DNA of 64,000 nt from Devosia sp. SD17-2. GTDB lineage: Bacteria > Pseudomonadota > Alphaproteobacteria > Rhizobiales > Devosiaceae. This document shows positions 34,552-42,600 of this stretch, piece by piece; positions within the stretch are counted from its first letter, which is position 1; the number at the start of each line of letters is the position of its first letter. Under the pieces are notes generated by a model that made no database searches, was not told the DNA's origin, and saw nothing but the letters and a program-made list of their open reading frames with translations. Made by a program: the position numbers and the translations under genes. The DNA is taken from contig NZ_CP104002.1 of NCBI RefSeq assembly GCF_029201565.1, forward strand, positions 1,505,001 through 1,569,000, read 5' to 3'.

Positions 34552-34558
34552 GCTAAAA

Positions 34559-34634
34559 TGGTGGGCCCACCAGGACTCGAACCTGGAACCAGACCGTTAT
34601 GAGCGGTCGGCTCTAACCATTGAGCTATAGGCCC
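34559..34634 (-). tRNA. tRNA with CAU anticodon, probably tRNA-Ile2
   Basis: A 76-base cloverleaf with encoded CCA. The acceptor stem is GGGCCTA paired with TGGGCCC, the D-arm is AGCTCAATGGTTAGAGC, the anticodon stem GACCG/CGGTC encloses loop CTCATAA (anticodon CAT), and the T-arm is CCAGGTTCGAGTCCTGG. The CAU anticodon could be elongator Met or the lysidine-modified Ile2. The acceptor GGGCC and the short D-loop look more like alphaproteobacterial tRNA-Ile2; the initiator form is excluded. It sits at the right edge of the accessory region, so it may be an integration site. Confidence 0.85.
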
Positions 34635-34732
34635 CCGGTAGCCTCTTAGCAGGGGCAGGGGCGGTGTCAAAGGGGTTGGTGGAAAAACTGCCAGCTTTTC
34701 CGGGGGCATGAGGGACTTTGCCGGGTGGGCGC

Positions 34733-34936
34733 CTAGACAGTCTTCGACATACGTTGATAGGCGACCTTGGCGATGACATTGCCTTTGCCGATGGCCTCAT
34801 TGGTCTTGATCGCCATCATCGAATTGGCCGTTGCCGAGAGCTGCTGTACGCGGGCAAAGCCTTCCTTGCGGCGGGTCCGATGGTATTCCATCTGCTGCCA
34901 GCGGGACATCTGCGATATCTTGCCAATGCTTGCCAT
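34733..34936 (-). CDS. Small protein of unknown function (67 aa)
   Basis: Basic, mostly helical 67-residue frame (GKISQMSRWQQMEYHRTRRK, then VIAKVAYQRMSKTV). No family recognised. Codon positions look coding, and the space between the tRNA and the LysE gene is otherwise empty. The start at 34936 lacks a strong ribosome site, so this is a moderate-confidence call. Confidence 0.45.
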   Translation of the reverse strand: MASIGKISQMSRWQQMEYHRTRRKEGFARVQQLSATANSMMAIKTNEAIGKGNVIAKVAYQRMSKTV

Positions 34937-34978
34937 GAGCAAATTCTGGCAAGCAAAGGTTGCGGCTTATTTAATGTG

Positions 34979-35590
34979 TCAGTGCTGGAAAACGACGAGG
35001 CCCGCGGCGCCGGCCATCATGGCGCCGGCGGTCTTGTTGAGACGGCCGAGGGCCTTTTCGCTGCGGAACATTTCGCGGGCCGCCGAGGCGAGCCAGGCGT
35101 AGGCGCAGCCGACAATCAGCAGGCAGATCACGACGATTGCCGTCAGCTCGGCGAAGGCGAGCGGGTTCATTTCCCCCAGTGGCACCACTGTGGGCAGAAT
35201 AGCGAGGTAGAACACAATGGTCTTCGGGTTGCCCATGGTGAGCGAGAAGCCGGCGAGGAAGGTCTTCAATGCGTCTTCGCTCTTCGGCTTCATCTGCTCG
35301 GAGCCCGGCTTGGCGCTCCAGAATTTCCACGCGATGTAGAGGAGATAGGCGGCGCCGGCCCAGCGCACGATGACGAAGACCGGCGAGAAATAGGTGGCGA
35401 TGGCGGCAAGGCCGAACACGGCAAAAAGGAAATAGACGAGGTCGCCGGCGAGGATGCCGAACACCATGGGCATGGCGCTCTTGAAGCCGCCGCCGAGCGC
35501 TCGGGCCACAATTGCTGCCACGCCGGGGCCGGGCACCACCAAGGCAATGAGATAGGCAATGGTGAAGGCGGTGAGCGTGAAGATGTCCAT
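34979..35590 (-). CDS. LysE/RhtB-family amino-acid exporter
   Basis: A 203-residue membrane protein with six predicted helices and the LysE-family start (FTIAYLIALVVPGPGVAAIVARAL), plus the conserved internal TMGNPKTIVFYLAILPTVV. Members export amino acids or homoserine lactones from the cytoplasm. The start is taken at the ATG at 35590; upstream extension of the frame has no membrane or conserved content. Substrate unknown. Confidence 0.88.
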   Translation of the reverse strand: MDIFTLTAFTIAYLIALVVPGPGVAAIVARALGGGFKSAMPMVFGILAGDLVYFLFAVFGLAAIATYFSPVFVIVRWAGAAYLLYIAWKFWSAKPGSEQMKPKSEDALKTFLAGFSLTMGNPKTIVFYLAILPTVVPLGEMNPLAFAELTAIVVICLLIVGCAYAWLASAAREMFRSEKALGRLNKTAGAMMAGAAGLVVFQH

Positions 35591-35781
35591 GGAAGCGGAT
35601 CCGGCGGCGTCGTGGGCGGGCGATATCCCTACTCCGGTACGCCTCAATTTGCCAGAGGGCCGGTTGACGCGTGGCCCGGGTGCGCTAATTATGAGGGACC
35701 GCAACTCGACCGGATGGTGCCCAATGGACCGTATCTCCACCGCAATGCCGACCTGCCTTGCCACTGGAGATTTTTCGATCC

Positions 35782-37368
35782 ATGCCCTTTTCCGTCACGA
35801 TTTCGCAGCTGTCCTATACCGGGCCTGACGGCCAGACACTCTTTTCCAATCTCGACCTGACATTCGGCCCAGGGCGCACAGGCCTCGTGGGGCGAAATGG
35901 CGTGGGCAAGACCACGCTGTTGCGCCTTATCGCCGGTGAATTGACGCCGAGCAGCGGGTCAATCGCCATGTCCGGGCGGCTTGGCATATTGCGCCAGCAG
36001 GTGCAGCCAGCCGAGGGCGAAACCATAGCGGACCTTTTCGGCGCGCGGGCGGGGTTGGCGTTGCTGGAAAAAGCGATGGTCGGCTCGGCCAGTGTCGATG
36101 ATCTGGCCGAAGCGGACTGGACGCTCGAGGCGCGGCTATCGGCAGCGCTCGAGACGCTTGGCCTGCCCGTTGGACCGGAAACGCTACTCTCGACGCTGTC
36201 AGGCGGCCAACGAACGCGGGCCGCACTGGCGGCACTGGTGTTTGCCGAGCCGGACTTGATCCTCCTCGATGAGCCGACGAATAATCTCGATGCGGATGGG
36301 CGTCTGGCGGTGGCGGACATGCTGGCCGGGTGGCGGGGGGCAGCGATCGTCGTCAGCCATGATCGCAATCTGCTCGAGCAGGTGGATGCGATTGTCGAGC
36401 TGACCAGCCTTGGCGCCAGGACCTATGGTGACGGCTGGAGCCAATATCGGGAACGACGAGCGCTGGAACTGCAGGCGGCCGAGCATGACCGGGACTTTGC
36501 CGAGCGGCAGGTGCGGGAGGTTGCGCGAAAGGCCCAGGACGCTCGGGAGAAGCAGGCGCAGCGCGATGCTGGCGGGCGGCGCAAGGCGGCCAAGGGGGAT
36601 GCGCCGAAAATCCTGCTCGGTGGCCTAAAGCGACGCGCCGAGGAAACGGCAGGGGGATTGGATACGCTGGCGGAAAAACAGGCCGAGAGTGCGCAGGAGC
36701 AGGCGCGGGCGGCGCGGGAGCGAATCGAGATTCTCACCCCGTTCGCAGTGAAACTGGCGCCGACGCATCTGCCGCGCAGCAAGATAGTGCTGCGGGCGGT
36801 GGGGCTGAGCGGTGGGTATCAGTCCGGGCGAGCGGTGATCCGCGATATGTCGTTTGAGATCGTCGGGGCCGAGCGGGTGGCGATCACCGGCGACAACGGG
36901 AGTGGGAAGACGACGCTGCTCAAGCTGCTCACTGGCGGTCTCGCACCGACTGCTGGGAGCGTGCACATCGGCGGGCCCTTTGCCCTGCTCGACCAGCAGG
37001 TGGGCCTTCTCAGGCGGGAGGACAGCATCGTCGACAATTTCCGGCGGCTTAACCCCGAGAGCACGGAGAATGACTGTCGGGCGCTGTTGGCGGCATTCAG
37101 CTTTCGGGCGGATGCGGCGCTGCAAATAGTGGGGACGTTGAGCGGCGGGGAAATGCTGCGGGCGGGGCTCGCCTGCGCGGTTGGCGGGAAGACACCGCCG
37201 ATCCTGCTGGTGCTCGACGAGCCCACCAACCATCTCGACATCGAAGCGATTGAGAAAATCGAGGCGGGATTACGCGCCTATGACGGGGCGTTGCTGGTGG
37301 TGAGCCATGACCGGGCGTTTCTCGATAATATCGGAATCACGCGGGAGGTTCGGCTGATTAAAAACTAG
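35782..37368 (+). CDS. ABC-F family ATPase
   Basis: A 528-residue soluble protein with two ABC domains and no membrane segments. Walker A boxes are GRNGVGKTT and GDNGSGKTT, signatures are LSGGQRTRAA and LSGGEMLRAG, and Walker B boxes are LILLDEPTNNLD and LLVLDEPTNHLD. The linker (about residues 230-310) is highly charged and coiled-coil, as expected. ABC-F proteins act on the ribosome in translation or antibiotic resistance. The ATG at 35782 is preferred to a TTG at 35758 since conservation begins there. Its last codons are duplicated downstream. Confidence 0.9.
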   Translation: MPFSVTISQLSYTGPDGQTLFSNLDLTFGPGRTGLVGRNGVGKTTLLRLIAGELTPSSGSIAMSGRLGILRQQVQPAEGETIADLFGARAGLALLEKAMVGSASVDDLAEADWTLEARLSAALETLGLPVGPETLLSTLSGGQRTRAALAALVFAEPDLILLDEPTNNLDADGRLAVADMLAGWRGAAIVVSHDRNLLEQVDAIVELTSLGARTYGDGWSQYRERRALELQAAEHDRDFAERQVREVARKAQDAREKQAQRDAGGRRKAAKGDAPKILLGGLKRRAEETAGGLDTLAEKQAESAQEQARAARERIEILTPFAVKLAPTHLPRSKIVLRAVGLSGGYQSGRAVIRDMSFEIVGAERVAITGDNGSGKTTLLKLLTGGLAPTAGSVHIGGPFALLDQQVGLLRREDSIVDNFRRLNPESTENDCRALLAAFSFRADAALQIVGTLSGGEMLRAGLACAVGGKTPPILLVLDEPTNHLDIEAIEKIEAGLRAYDGALLVVSHDRAFLDNIGITREVRLIKN

Positions 37369-37425
37369 GTTTGCGCATGCCGTGTGATCGAGATCACGCG
37401 GGAGGTTCGGTTGGGTGGAGACTAG
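37336..37425 (+). repeat. 57-bp-offset duplication of the ABC-F gene's 3' tail
   Basis: ATCACGCGGGAGGTTCGG occurs at 37336-37353 inside the gene and again at 37393-37410 beyond its stop. Each is followed after ten bases by ACTAGG, so both copies encode ITREVRL plus three residues and a TAG stop, exactly 19 codons apart. The second ACTAG supplies the IS5 target site at 37422-37425. Confidence 0.8.
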
Positions 37426-38277
37426 GCGGTGTGGACGAAGTGGATTCCCAAATCAGCTAATCGCTGATTCAACGCTGTTCTTTGCGGAGAGCAGCGTTGG
37501 TTCGGGGTTTGATGTCAGATGCAGAGTGGGCCTTCTTCGAACCGTTCGTGGTGGAGAAGGGTCCGAGACGAGGTCGGCGGCCGCGTGATCATCGGCTGGT
37601 GCTGGATGGGGTGTTCTGGATAGCCCGCACGGGAACCGCCTGGCGGGATCTGCACAGCCATTTTGGCCCATGGAACTCAGTCTATCGCCAGTTCCGGCGT
37701 TGGACGCAGGCGGGGATCTGGGATGTGATGCTGGAGGCCTTGAACGAGACGGGAGCGGGTAACGATAGCGTTCAGATGATCGACTCTACCATCATCCGCG
37801 CCCATCAGCACGCCGCCGGCGCGCTAAAAAAGGGGATGCGGACCAAAGTCTTGGCCGCTCTCGTGGTGGTTTCTCGACCAAGATCCACCTCCGCAGCAAC
37901 GCTCTCGGCCTCCCTGTCGCGGTCACGCTGAGCGGCGGACAGGTCTCCGACGTGAAAGGCTACGTGCCGATCATGGACCAGCCCGGTCCGAGACCCTGCG
38001 TGCTGCTCGCCGACAAGGGATACGACGCCGACTTCATCCTGGCTGACCTGGAGGCCCGCGGCGTGGCCGCTGTCATCCCGGCCAAACGAAACCGCAAGGT
38101 TCAGTCCGTTATCGACGGCCATATCTATGCCTTGAGAAACCTCGTCGAGCGATGCTTCTCAAAGCTCAAGCACAGCCGCCGCTTAGCCACGCGATACGAC
38201 AAAACCGCCGATAGCTTCCTCGGCTTCGTTCTCGTCGCGTCGATCCGGTTGTGGGTCAGACACTTTGTCCACACAAC
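37426..38277 (+). mobile_element. IS5-family element, IS427 group (852 bp)
   Basis: Terminal inverted repeats share GTGTGGAC-n-AAGTG near each end. A CTAG sequence flanks both ends (37422-37425 and 38278-38281), consistent with the short CTAG/TA target used by IS427-group elements. One transposase gene is split by a programmed frameshift. The right CTAG provides the stop codon both of this transposase and of the convergent DUF4037 gene. Confidence 0.88.
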
Positions 38278-38281
38278 CTAG
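37512..38281 (+). CDS. IS427-group transposase made by -1 frameshifting
   Basis: The first frame (37512-37931) has the N-terminus MSDAEWAFFEPFV, the DDE start in SVQMIDSTIIRAHQHAAG, and then a slippery run of six A then G (37826-37832) where ribosomes slip back one base. The second frame continues with GRSRGGFSTKIHLRSN, the second catalytic Asp in LLADKGYDADF, and RNLVERCFSKLK with the Glu. The shift site and domain order match known IS427 elements, so this is a functional fusion, not a pseudogene. An alternative start is TTG at 37482. Confidence 0.88.
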
Positions 38282-39348
38282 CACAGTACCTGCCGCATGA
38301 TTTTGTGGGACAGGTCGGCGTCTTCGGCGACCGGGGTTGAATCGATCACTTGGTCGAAGGAGCCGAGAATGGGTAGGCTCTTCACTATCGGGTCGGTGAT
38401 CGCGCCCATGAGGGCGGCGATGGCGTCATCGACATTGAGTGTGGCGAAGGGACGCTCGTGATAGGGGCCGATGACAGGCTCGAAGGATGCGATCCCGAGC
38501 CGGTTTTGCGTGTGGGCGAGTTCGAGATAGGCAGCGGCAAGGGCCTCGCCGCGGGGCTGCCATTCTGTGACGCTCAGCGCCGACTGCAGATGCGGCGTCA
38601 GGCGGGCAGCGATGGGGAGACGTTCAAAGGCGCTGCCGAGCCATTTGGCATAGGGCGCGTATCGGCGCTCGAGCAGGAAGCCCATACGCATGATATCGCG
38701 CGCCAGCCGGGCGGCGATTATGCGTGAGCCCAAATCGTCGCCGACCTGTCCGGCGCGGCCAACAAAGGCCTGTTCCTCAGCGATGCGTCGCCACTGGCAG
38801 GCGAGTTTGTAGAGCCAGATATCGTGCGGGAAATAGGCCAATCGCTCTCGCGCCCGGGTGAGCCTGCCGTCGTCGTCGTGGAAGACGGCGCCAGCGGTGA
38901 AGGCGAGGAGTTTCTGCTCGGCGAACCCGAGCCACTGAAGTGGTGTGAGTGTATCGACCGAGGGGGTGGCGAAATGGGCGTCGAGGCGGGCTTCGAGCGT
39001 GTGGATCTCGAGGCCATGGTCGATGGCGCCCAGAGAGCCGGGGCCGCTTGCTGCGGGATGAGGACGGCTGCGCCAACCGATGGGTTCGCCGAGATAGGTT
39101 TTCGGGGCCATGGTGGTGAAGGCGTCAACCAGCCTCCGGGCGTGAGTGGCGAAGTCATCGGCAGTGACGATGAGGTGGACGCGCGGGCCCCAATTGTGGT
39201 CGCGGGAGGTTTCGTCGTCGAAGCCGAGGAGTTCCGAGCCGTAGCCGATTAGGGCAGCCGCGTGGGACAGGTCTGCGGCAGTGGTGGTGAGCCAGGGTCG
39301 CACAATGTCGGCGTAGAAGCGGCGCGATAATTCTATGCCCTGCATCAA
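38278..39348 (-). CDS. DUF4037 domain protein (nucleotidyltransferase-like)
   Basis: A 356-residue cytoplasmic protein with the DUF4037 hallmark LIGYGSELLGFDDETSRDHN and WGPRVHLIV near residue 35, which resembles the GS-x9-D-x-D core of the nucleotidyltransferase fold. The middle region is helical, with WLYKLACQWRRIAEEQAF. Activity and substrate are unknown. The IS5 element lies directly at the TAG stop, which is regenerated by the CTAG target sequence, so the protein appears unharmed. Start at 39348 or the next ATG at 39345. Confidence 0.85.
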   Translation of the reverse strand: MMQGIELSRRFYADIVRPWLTTTAADLSHAAALIGYGSELLGFDDETSRDHNWGPRVHLIVTADDFATHARRLVDAFTTMAPKTYLGEPIGWRSRPHPAASGPGSLGAIDHGLEIHTLEARLDAHFATPSVDTLTPLQWLGFAEQKLLAFTAGAVFHDDDGRLTRARERLAYFPHDIWLYKLACQWRRIAEEQAFVGRAGQVGDDLGSRIIAARLARDIMRMGFLLERRYAPYAKWLGSAFERLPIAARLTPHLQSALSVTEWQPRGEALAAAYLELAHTQNRLGIASFEPVIGPYHERPFATLNVDDAIAALMGAITDPIVKSLPILGSFDQVIDSTPVAEDADLSHKIMRQVLC

Positions 39349-39426
39349 CTTGCCCCGCTCCCTAAGGTTGGGGACAGAGTTTCTGGATACCGGGCCTGGG
39401 TCAAGCGTGGAGGCTCCCCCTCCTAG

Positions 39427-39450
39427 CCTCCCCCTTGAGTAAGGGGGAGG
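39427..39450. repeat. Perfect 10-bp-arm GC-rich palindrome
   Basis: CCTCCCCCTT, loop GAGT and AAGGGGGAGG form a perfect hairpin in the space upstream of the DUF4037 gene and downstream of the nucleoside hydrolase gene. Without a T-tract it could stop transcription weakly or be a dispersed repeat common in Hyphomicrobiales genomes. Confidence 0.6.
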
Positions 39451-39485
39451 GACAGATCGGTCATCGCGACGGAGTGAATGTCCGA

Positions 39486-40427
39486 TCAGGGCAGGCGGGC
39501 GAGGCGTTCGGTGAGGAGTTTGAAGAAACCCTCGGCGTCGCCGCTGCGCAGGAAGGTGGCGTTATGCGGCTTGCCGGTCACGTGCCAGTAGTCGGCGACG
39601 GTCATGCCCATAGTGAGCTCGCTCGCCGTTTCGACGGCTACGTGGCAGGCGCGGCCTTCAAACAGGCTCGGCTGGAGCAGGTAGGCGATGACGGTCGGAT
39701 CGTGGAGCGGCGCGCCGGCCCAGCCGTATTTCTTGAGGTCAAAGCCTTCCGAGAAGGTCAGCATGTCGTAGACCGCCTGGCCCGAGCGGTTGCCGAGGCC
39801 CTTGATGGCAGCGAGGCGCTCGGGCGTCGACTGGATCATATGGGTGACGTCGAGCGGCTGAATGACGAGCGGGATGCCGGAGCGCAGCACGATGTCGGCG
39901 GCTTCGGGATCGACATAAATGTTGAATTCGGCGGCCGGCGTGATGTTGCCCACCTCGAAATAGGCGCCACCCATCATCACCAGTTCCTGGACGCGCTCGG
40001 CGATACGCGGCTCCTTGACCAGCGCCATGGCGATGTTGGTCAGTGGCCCGAGGGTGCAGAGGGTGATCGTACCGGGCTCGGCCGCCATAAGCGTATCGAT
40101 GATGTAGTCGACGCCGTGCTGGGCCTGCAGTGGAATGGTGGGATCGGGCAGCGCGGGGCCGTTGAGGCCAGTTTCGCCATGGACATGCTCGGCGGTGACG
40201 AGGTCGCGGCGCATCGGGCGCGCGCAGCCGGCATAGACCGGAATATCGAGGCGGCCGGAGAGTTCGACGATCTTGCGGGCATTATTGGCATTGTGGTGGA
40301 GGCCAACATTGCCGGCGACGGCAACAATGCTCAGCACGTCCAGCTCCTCTGGGGAGGCCAGGGCGAGAAGAATGGCGACGGCATCGTCCTGACCGGGATC
40401 GGTGTCGATAATAATCTTGCGGGGCAT
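39486..40427 (-). CDS. Inosine/uridine-preferring nucleoside hydrolase
   Basis: A 313-residue nucleoside hydrolase of the IunH family. The Ca2+-binding aspartate cluster is at the N-terminus (IIIDTDPGQDDAVAILLAL), followed by TLGPLTNIAMAL and the catalytic-region His in PLHDPTVIAYLL. It splits ribonucleosides to ribose and base in the cytoplasm. The start at 40427 is supported by AAGGA a few bases upstream; upstream open sequence lacks family features. It is divergent from the Kef-type antiporter gene. Confidence 0.93.
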   Translation of the reverse strand: MPRKIIIDTDPGQDDAVAILLALASPEELDVLSIVAVAGNVGLHHNANNARKIVELSGRLDIPVYAGCARPMRRDLVTAEHVHGETGLNGPALPDPTIPLQAQHGVDYIIDTLMAAEPGTITLCTLGPLTNIAMALVKEPRIAERVQELVMMGGAYFEVGNITPAAEFNIYVDPEAADIVLRSGIPLVIQPLDVTHMIQSTPERLAAIKGLGNRSGQAVYDMLTFSEGFDLKKYGWAGAPLHDPTVIAYLLQPSLFEGRACHVAVETASELTMGMTVADYWHVTGKPHNATFLRSGDAEGFFKLLTERLARLP

Positions 40428-40659
40428 GAAGGGTCCTTGAGCGGCAGAAGTCTTTTTGTGGGACGAGCGATGCCTCTGGATGGCGCTGGCGCGTCGTGAT
40501 GGGCGAAGATTCCCCAAATCCGCCCATTTGTCACCGTGTTCTGAACTCTCCCCGCCGTTCGTCGCGCGCGACCTACAAAAAGCGACGGGCAGACATGCGG
40601 CAGATTTTCTTGACGCGCGCGCTCCGTGGTCACAGTTTCGGTCTTCCAAGGAGTATGCG

Positions 40660-42501
40660 ATGGCCCAAGACCTGGTGGAGACTGTTTCTCACGCAGCAGG
40701 GGGAGGGGTCGACCTCCTTCCCGTGGTGATCCTGTTGGGGGCGGCGGCCGTAGCGGTGCCGCTGTTCCGGCGGCTTGGCCTCGGCTCGGTGCTGGGATAT
40801 CTGGCGGCAGGCGTGCTGCTCGGCCCTTCCGGCTTTGACGTGGTGACGGACCCATCGGCGGTGCTGCACCTGGCCGAACTCGGCGTCGTCATGTTCCTCT
40901 TCATCATCGGCCTCGAAATGGAGCCCTCCCGCCTCTGGGCGTTGCGGCGGCAGATCTTTGGGCTTGGGGTGATCCAGGTCGGGGTCTGCGGACTGCTGCT
41001 GACCGGGGTCGGCATGATGCTTGGCTTTGCGCCCGTCGTGTCCTTCGTGTTCGGCATGGGGTTTGTTCTCACCTCGACCGCTATCGTCATGCAGATGCTG
41101 GGCGAACGGGGCGAACTGGGGAGCGAAAGCGGCCAGAAAATGGTCTCGATCCTGCTGCTCGAAGACCTCGCCATCGTGCCGCTCCTGGCCATCGTGGCGC
41201 TGCTGGCACCGGGCGCAGGGGATACCAGCTTTCTGACCCGCATCTTGTCCATAGGCCTCGCTATCGGCGCGGTGCTGCTGCTGATCTTCCTCGGTCGACG
41301 GATCATGAATCCGTTCTTTGCCGTGCTCGCCGCCGCCAAGGTCCGCGAGCTGATGACGGCCGGAGCGCTGCTGGTCGTGCTCGGCGCGGCGCTGTTGTTC
41401 CAGGCGGCGGGCCTCTCCATGGCCATGGGGGCGTTTCTTGCCGGCGTGCTGCTCTCGACCTCGACGTTCCGCCATCAGCTCGAGGCTGACGTCGAGCCGT
41501 TCCGCGGGCTGCTGCTGGGCCTGTTCTTTCTTGCTGTCGGCATGTCGCTGGAACTCAGCGTGGTGGCCGAAAACTGGCAGGTGATCGCCGCCGGCGTGGT
41601 TGCGGCCATGCTGGTCAAGGGCGTCGCCATCTACATCATCGCTCGACTGCTGCGGTCGAGCCATGGCGAGGCGATGGAGCGGGCGGTGCTTATGGGGCAG
41701 GGCGGCGAGTTCGCTTTCGTGCTCTACACGACGGCCGTGAGCGCGGGGCTGATCGATGGGCCATCCAACGCGATCTTCACCGCGACCGTGATCCTCTCCA
41801 TGGTGCTGACGCCCCTGCTGGTCATCCCGATGCGGCGGCTGATGCCGAAGAAGACGATGTCGATGGACGGGATCGAGGAGGTCAACGGCCTCAGCGGACG
41901 CGTATTGCTGATCGGGTTCGGGCGGTTTGGGCAGATCGCCAGCCAGCCGCTGCTCGGTCAGGGACACCAGATCTCGATCATCGACAACGATGTCGAGATG
42001 ATCCGGGCGGCATCGCAGTTCGGTTTCAAAGTCTATTATGGCGATGGCACCCGGCTCGATGTGCTGCATGCGGCAGGGGCAGACCGGGCCGAAATGGTGC
42101 TGGTCTGCGTCAACGACGCCAAGGCAACGACGCTGATCGCCGAGCTGATCCGGGATCATTTTCCGCTGGTCAAGGTGATGGCACGCGCCTTCGATCGGGG
42201 CCACGCCATCGAACTGCGCGAGATCGGCGTCGAGTATGAACTGCGCGAAACCTTCGAATCGGCGGTGCGGTTCGGAGGGCAGGCGATCCGCATCCTGGGC
42301 GCCAGCGAAGTCGAAATCGACGACGCCATCGAAGGGGTTCGCAACCGTGACCGGATGCGGTTCGAGGCGCAATTGCTGGGCGACCTGCGCCAGCAGGATT
42401 TGTTGATCTCCAACGCGATAGACCAGGCCCGGGAGAGTGGCGTCGAGGTCGACCCGAACGCTGCGGAGGCAAGTGCCAAGGCCAGCACAGAGCCCCATTG
42501 A
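40660..42501 (+). CDS. CPA2 cation:proton antiporter, KefB/KefC type
   Basis: A 613-residue inner-membrane protein with about 12 membrane segments (including LGSVLGYLAAGVLLGPSGFD and ELGVVMFLFIIGLEMEP) and a C-terminal RCK/TrkA-N domain (LLIGFGRFGQIASQPLLG) that binds nucleotides. These systems release K+ in exchange for H+, often under glutathione-adduct control. The start at 40660 fits AAGGAG at 40648-40653; an upstream ATG frame lacks conservation. No KefF/KefG ancillary gene adjoins it. Confidence 0.9.
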   Translation: MAQDLVETVSHAAGGGVDLLPVVILLGAAAVAVPLFRRLGLGSVLGYLAAGVLLGPSGFDVVTDPSAVLHLAELGVVMFLFIIGLEMEPSRLWALRRQIFGLGVIQVGVCGLLLTGVGMMLGFAPVVSFVFGMGFVLTSTAIVMQMLGERGELGSESGQKMVSILLLEDLAIVPLLAIVALLAPGAGDTSFLTRILSIGLAIGAVLLLIFLGRRIMNPFFAVLAAAKVRELMTAGALLVVLGAALLFQAAGLSMAMGAFLAGVLLSTSTFRHQLEADVEPFRGLLLGLFFLAVGMSLELSVVAENWQVIAAGVVAAMLVKGVAIYIIARLLRSSHGEAMERAVLMGQGGEFAFVLYTTAVSAGLIDGPSNAIFTATVILSMVLTPLLVIPMRRLMPKKTMSMDGIEEVNGLSGRVLLIGFGRFGQIASQPLLGQGHQISIIDNDVEMIRAASQFGFKVYYGDGTRLDVLHAAGADRAEMVLVCVNDAKATTLIAELIRDHFPLVKVMARAFDRGHAIELREIGVEYELRETFESAVRFGGQAIRILGASEVEIDDAIEGVRNRDRMRFEAQLLGDLRQQDLLISNAIDQARESGVEVDPNAAEASAKASTEPH

Positions 42502-42522
42502 TGCCGCTTTGCGGTATTTTTT
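42502..42522 (+). terminator. Terminator after the antiporter gene
   Basis: TGCCGC-TTT-GCGGTA (one G-T pair) followed by six T residues (42517-42522), starting at the base after the stop. A short stem but a good T-tract. Confidence 0.65.
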
Positions 42523-42600
42523 GGGGCTTTTCGATGCTGAAATTAAGTGCAAGAGTGTTCCTGTCCGAGGGGAACATCGTCATGAAAACTGGATTGCGAT

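Noticed and set aside
34416..34640. Attachment-site duplicate of the tRNA 3' end
   Set aside because: I looked for a second copy of the T-arm/acceptor sequence in the accessory region and did not see one; this was an eye scan, not a search.
37482..38281. Treating the IS5 transposase as two separate genes or a pseudogene
   Set aside because: The A6G slippery run and uninterrupted IS427 domain order after a -1 shift point to programmed frameshifting.
40630..42552. A 640-codon minus-strand frame opposite the Kef-type antiporter
   Set aside because: Rich in His, Gln and Arg as expected from the complement of membrane-protein codons; no conserved motif.
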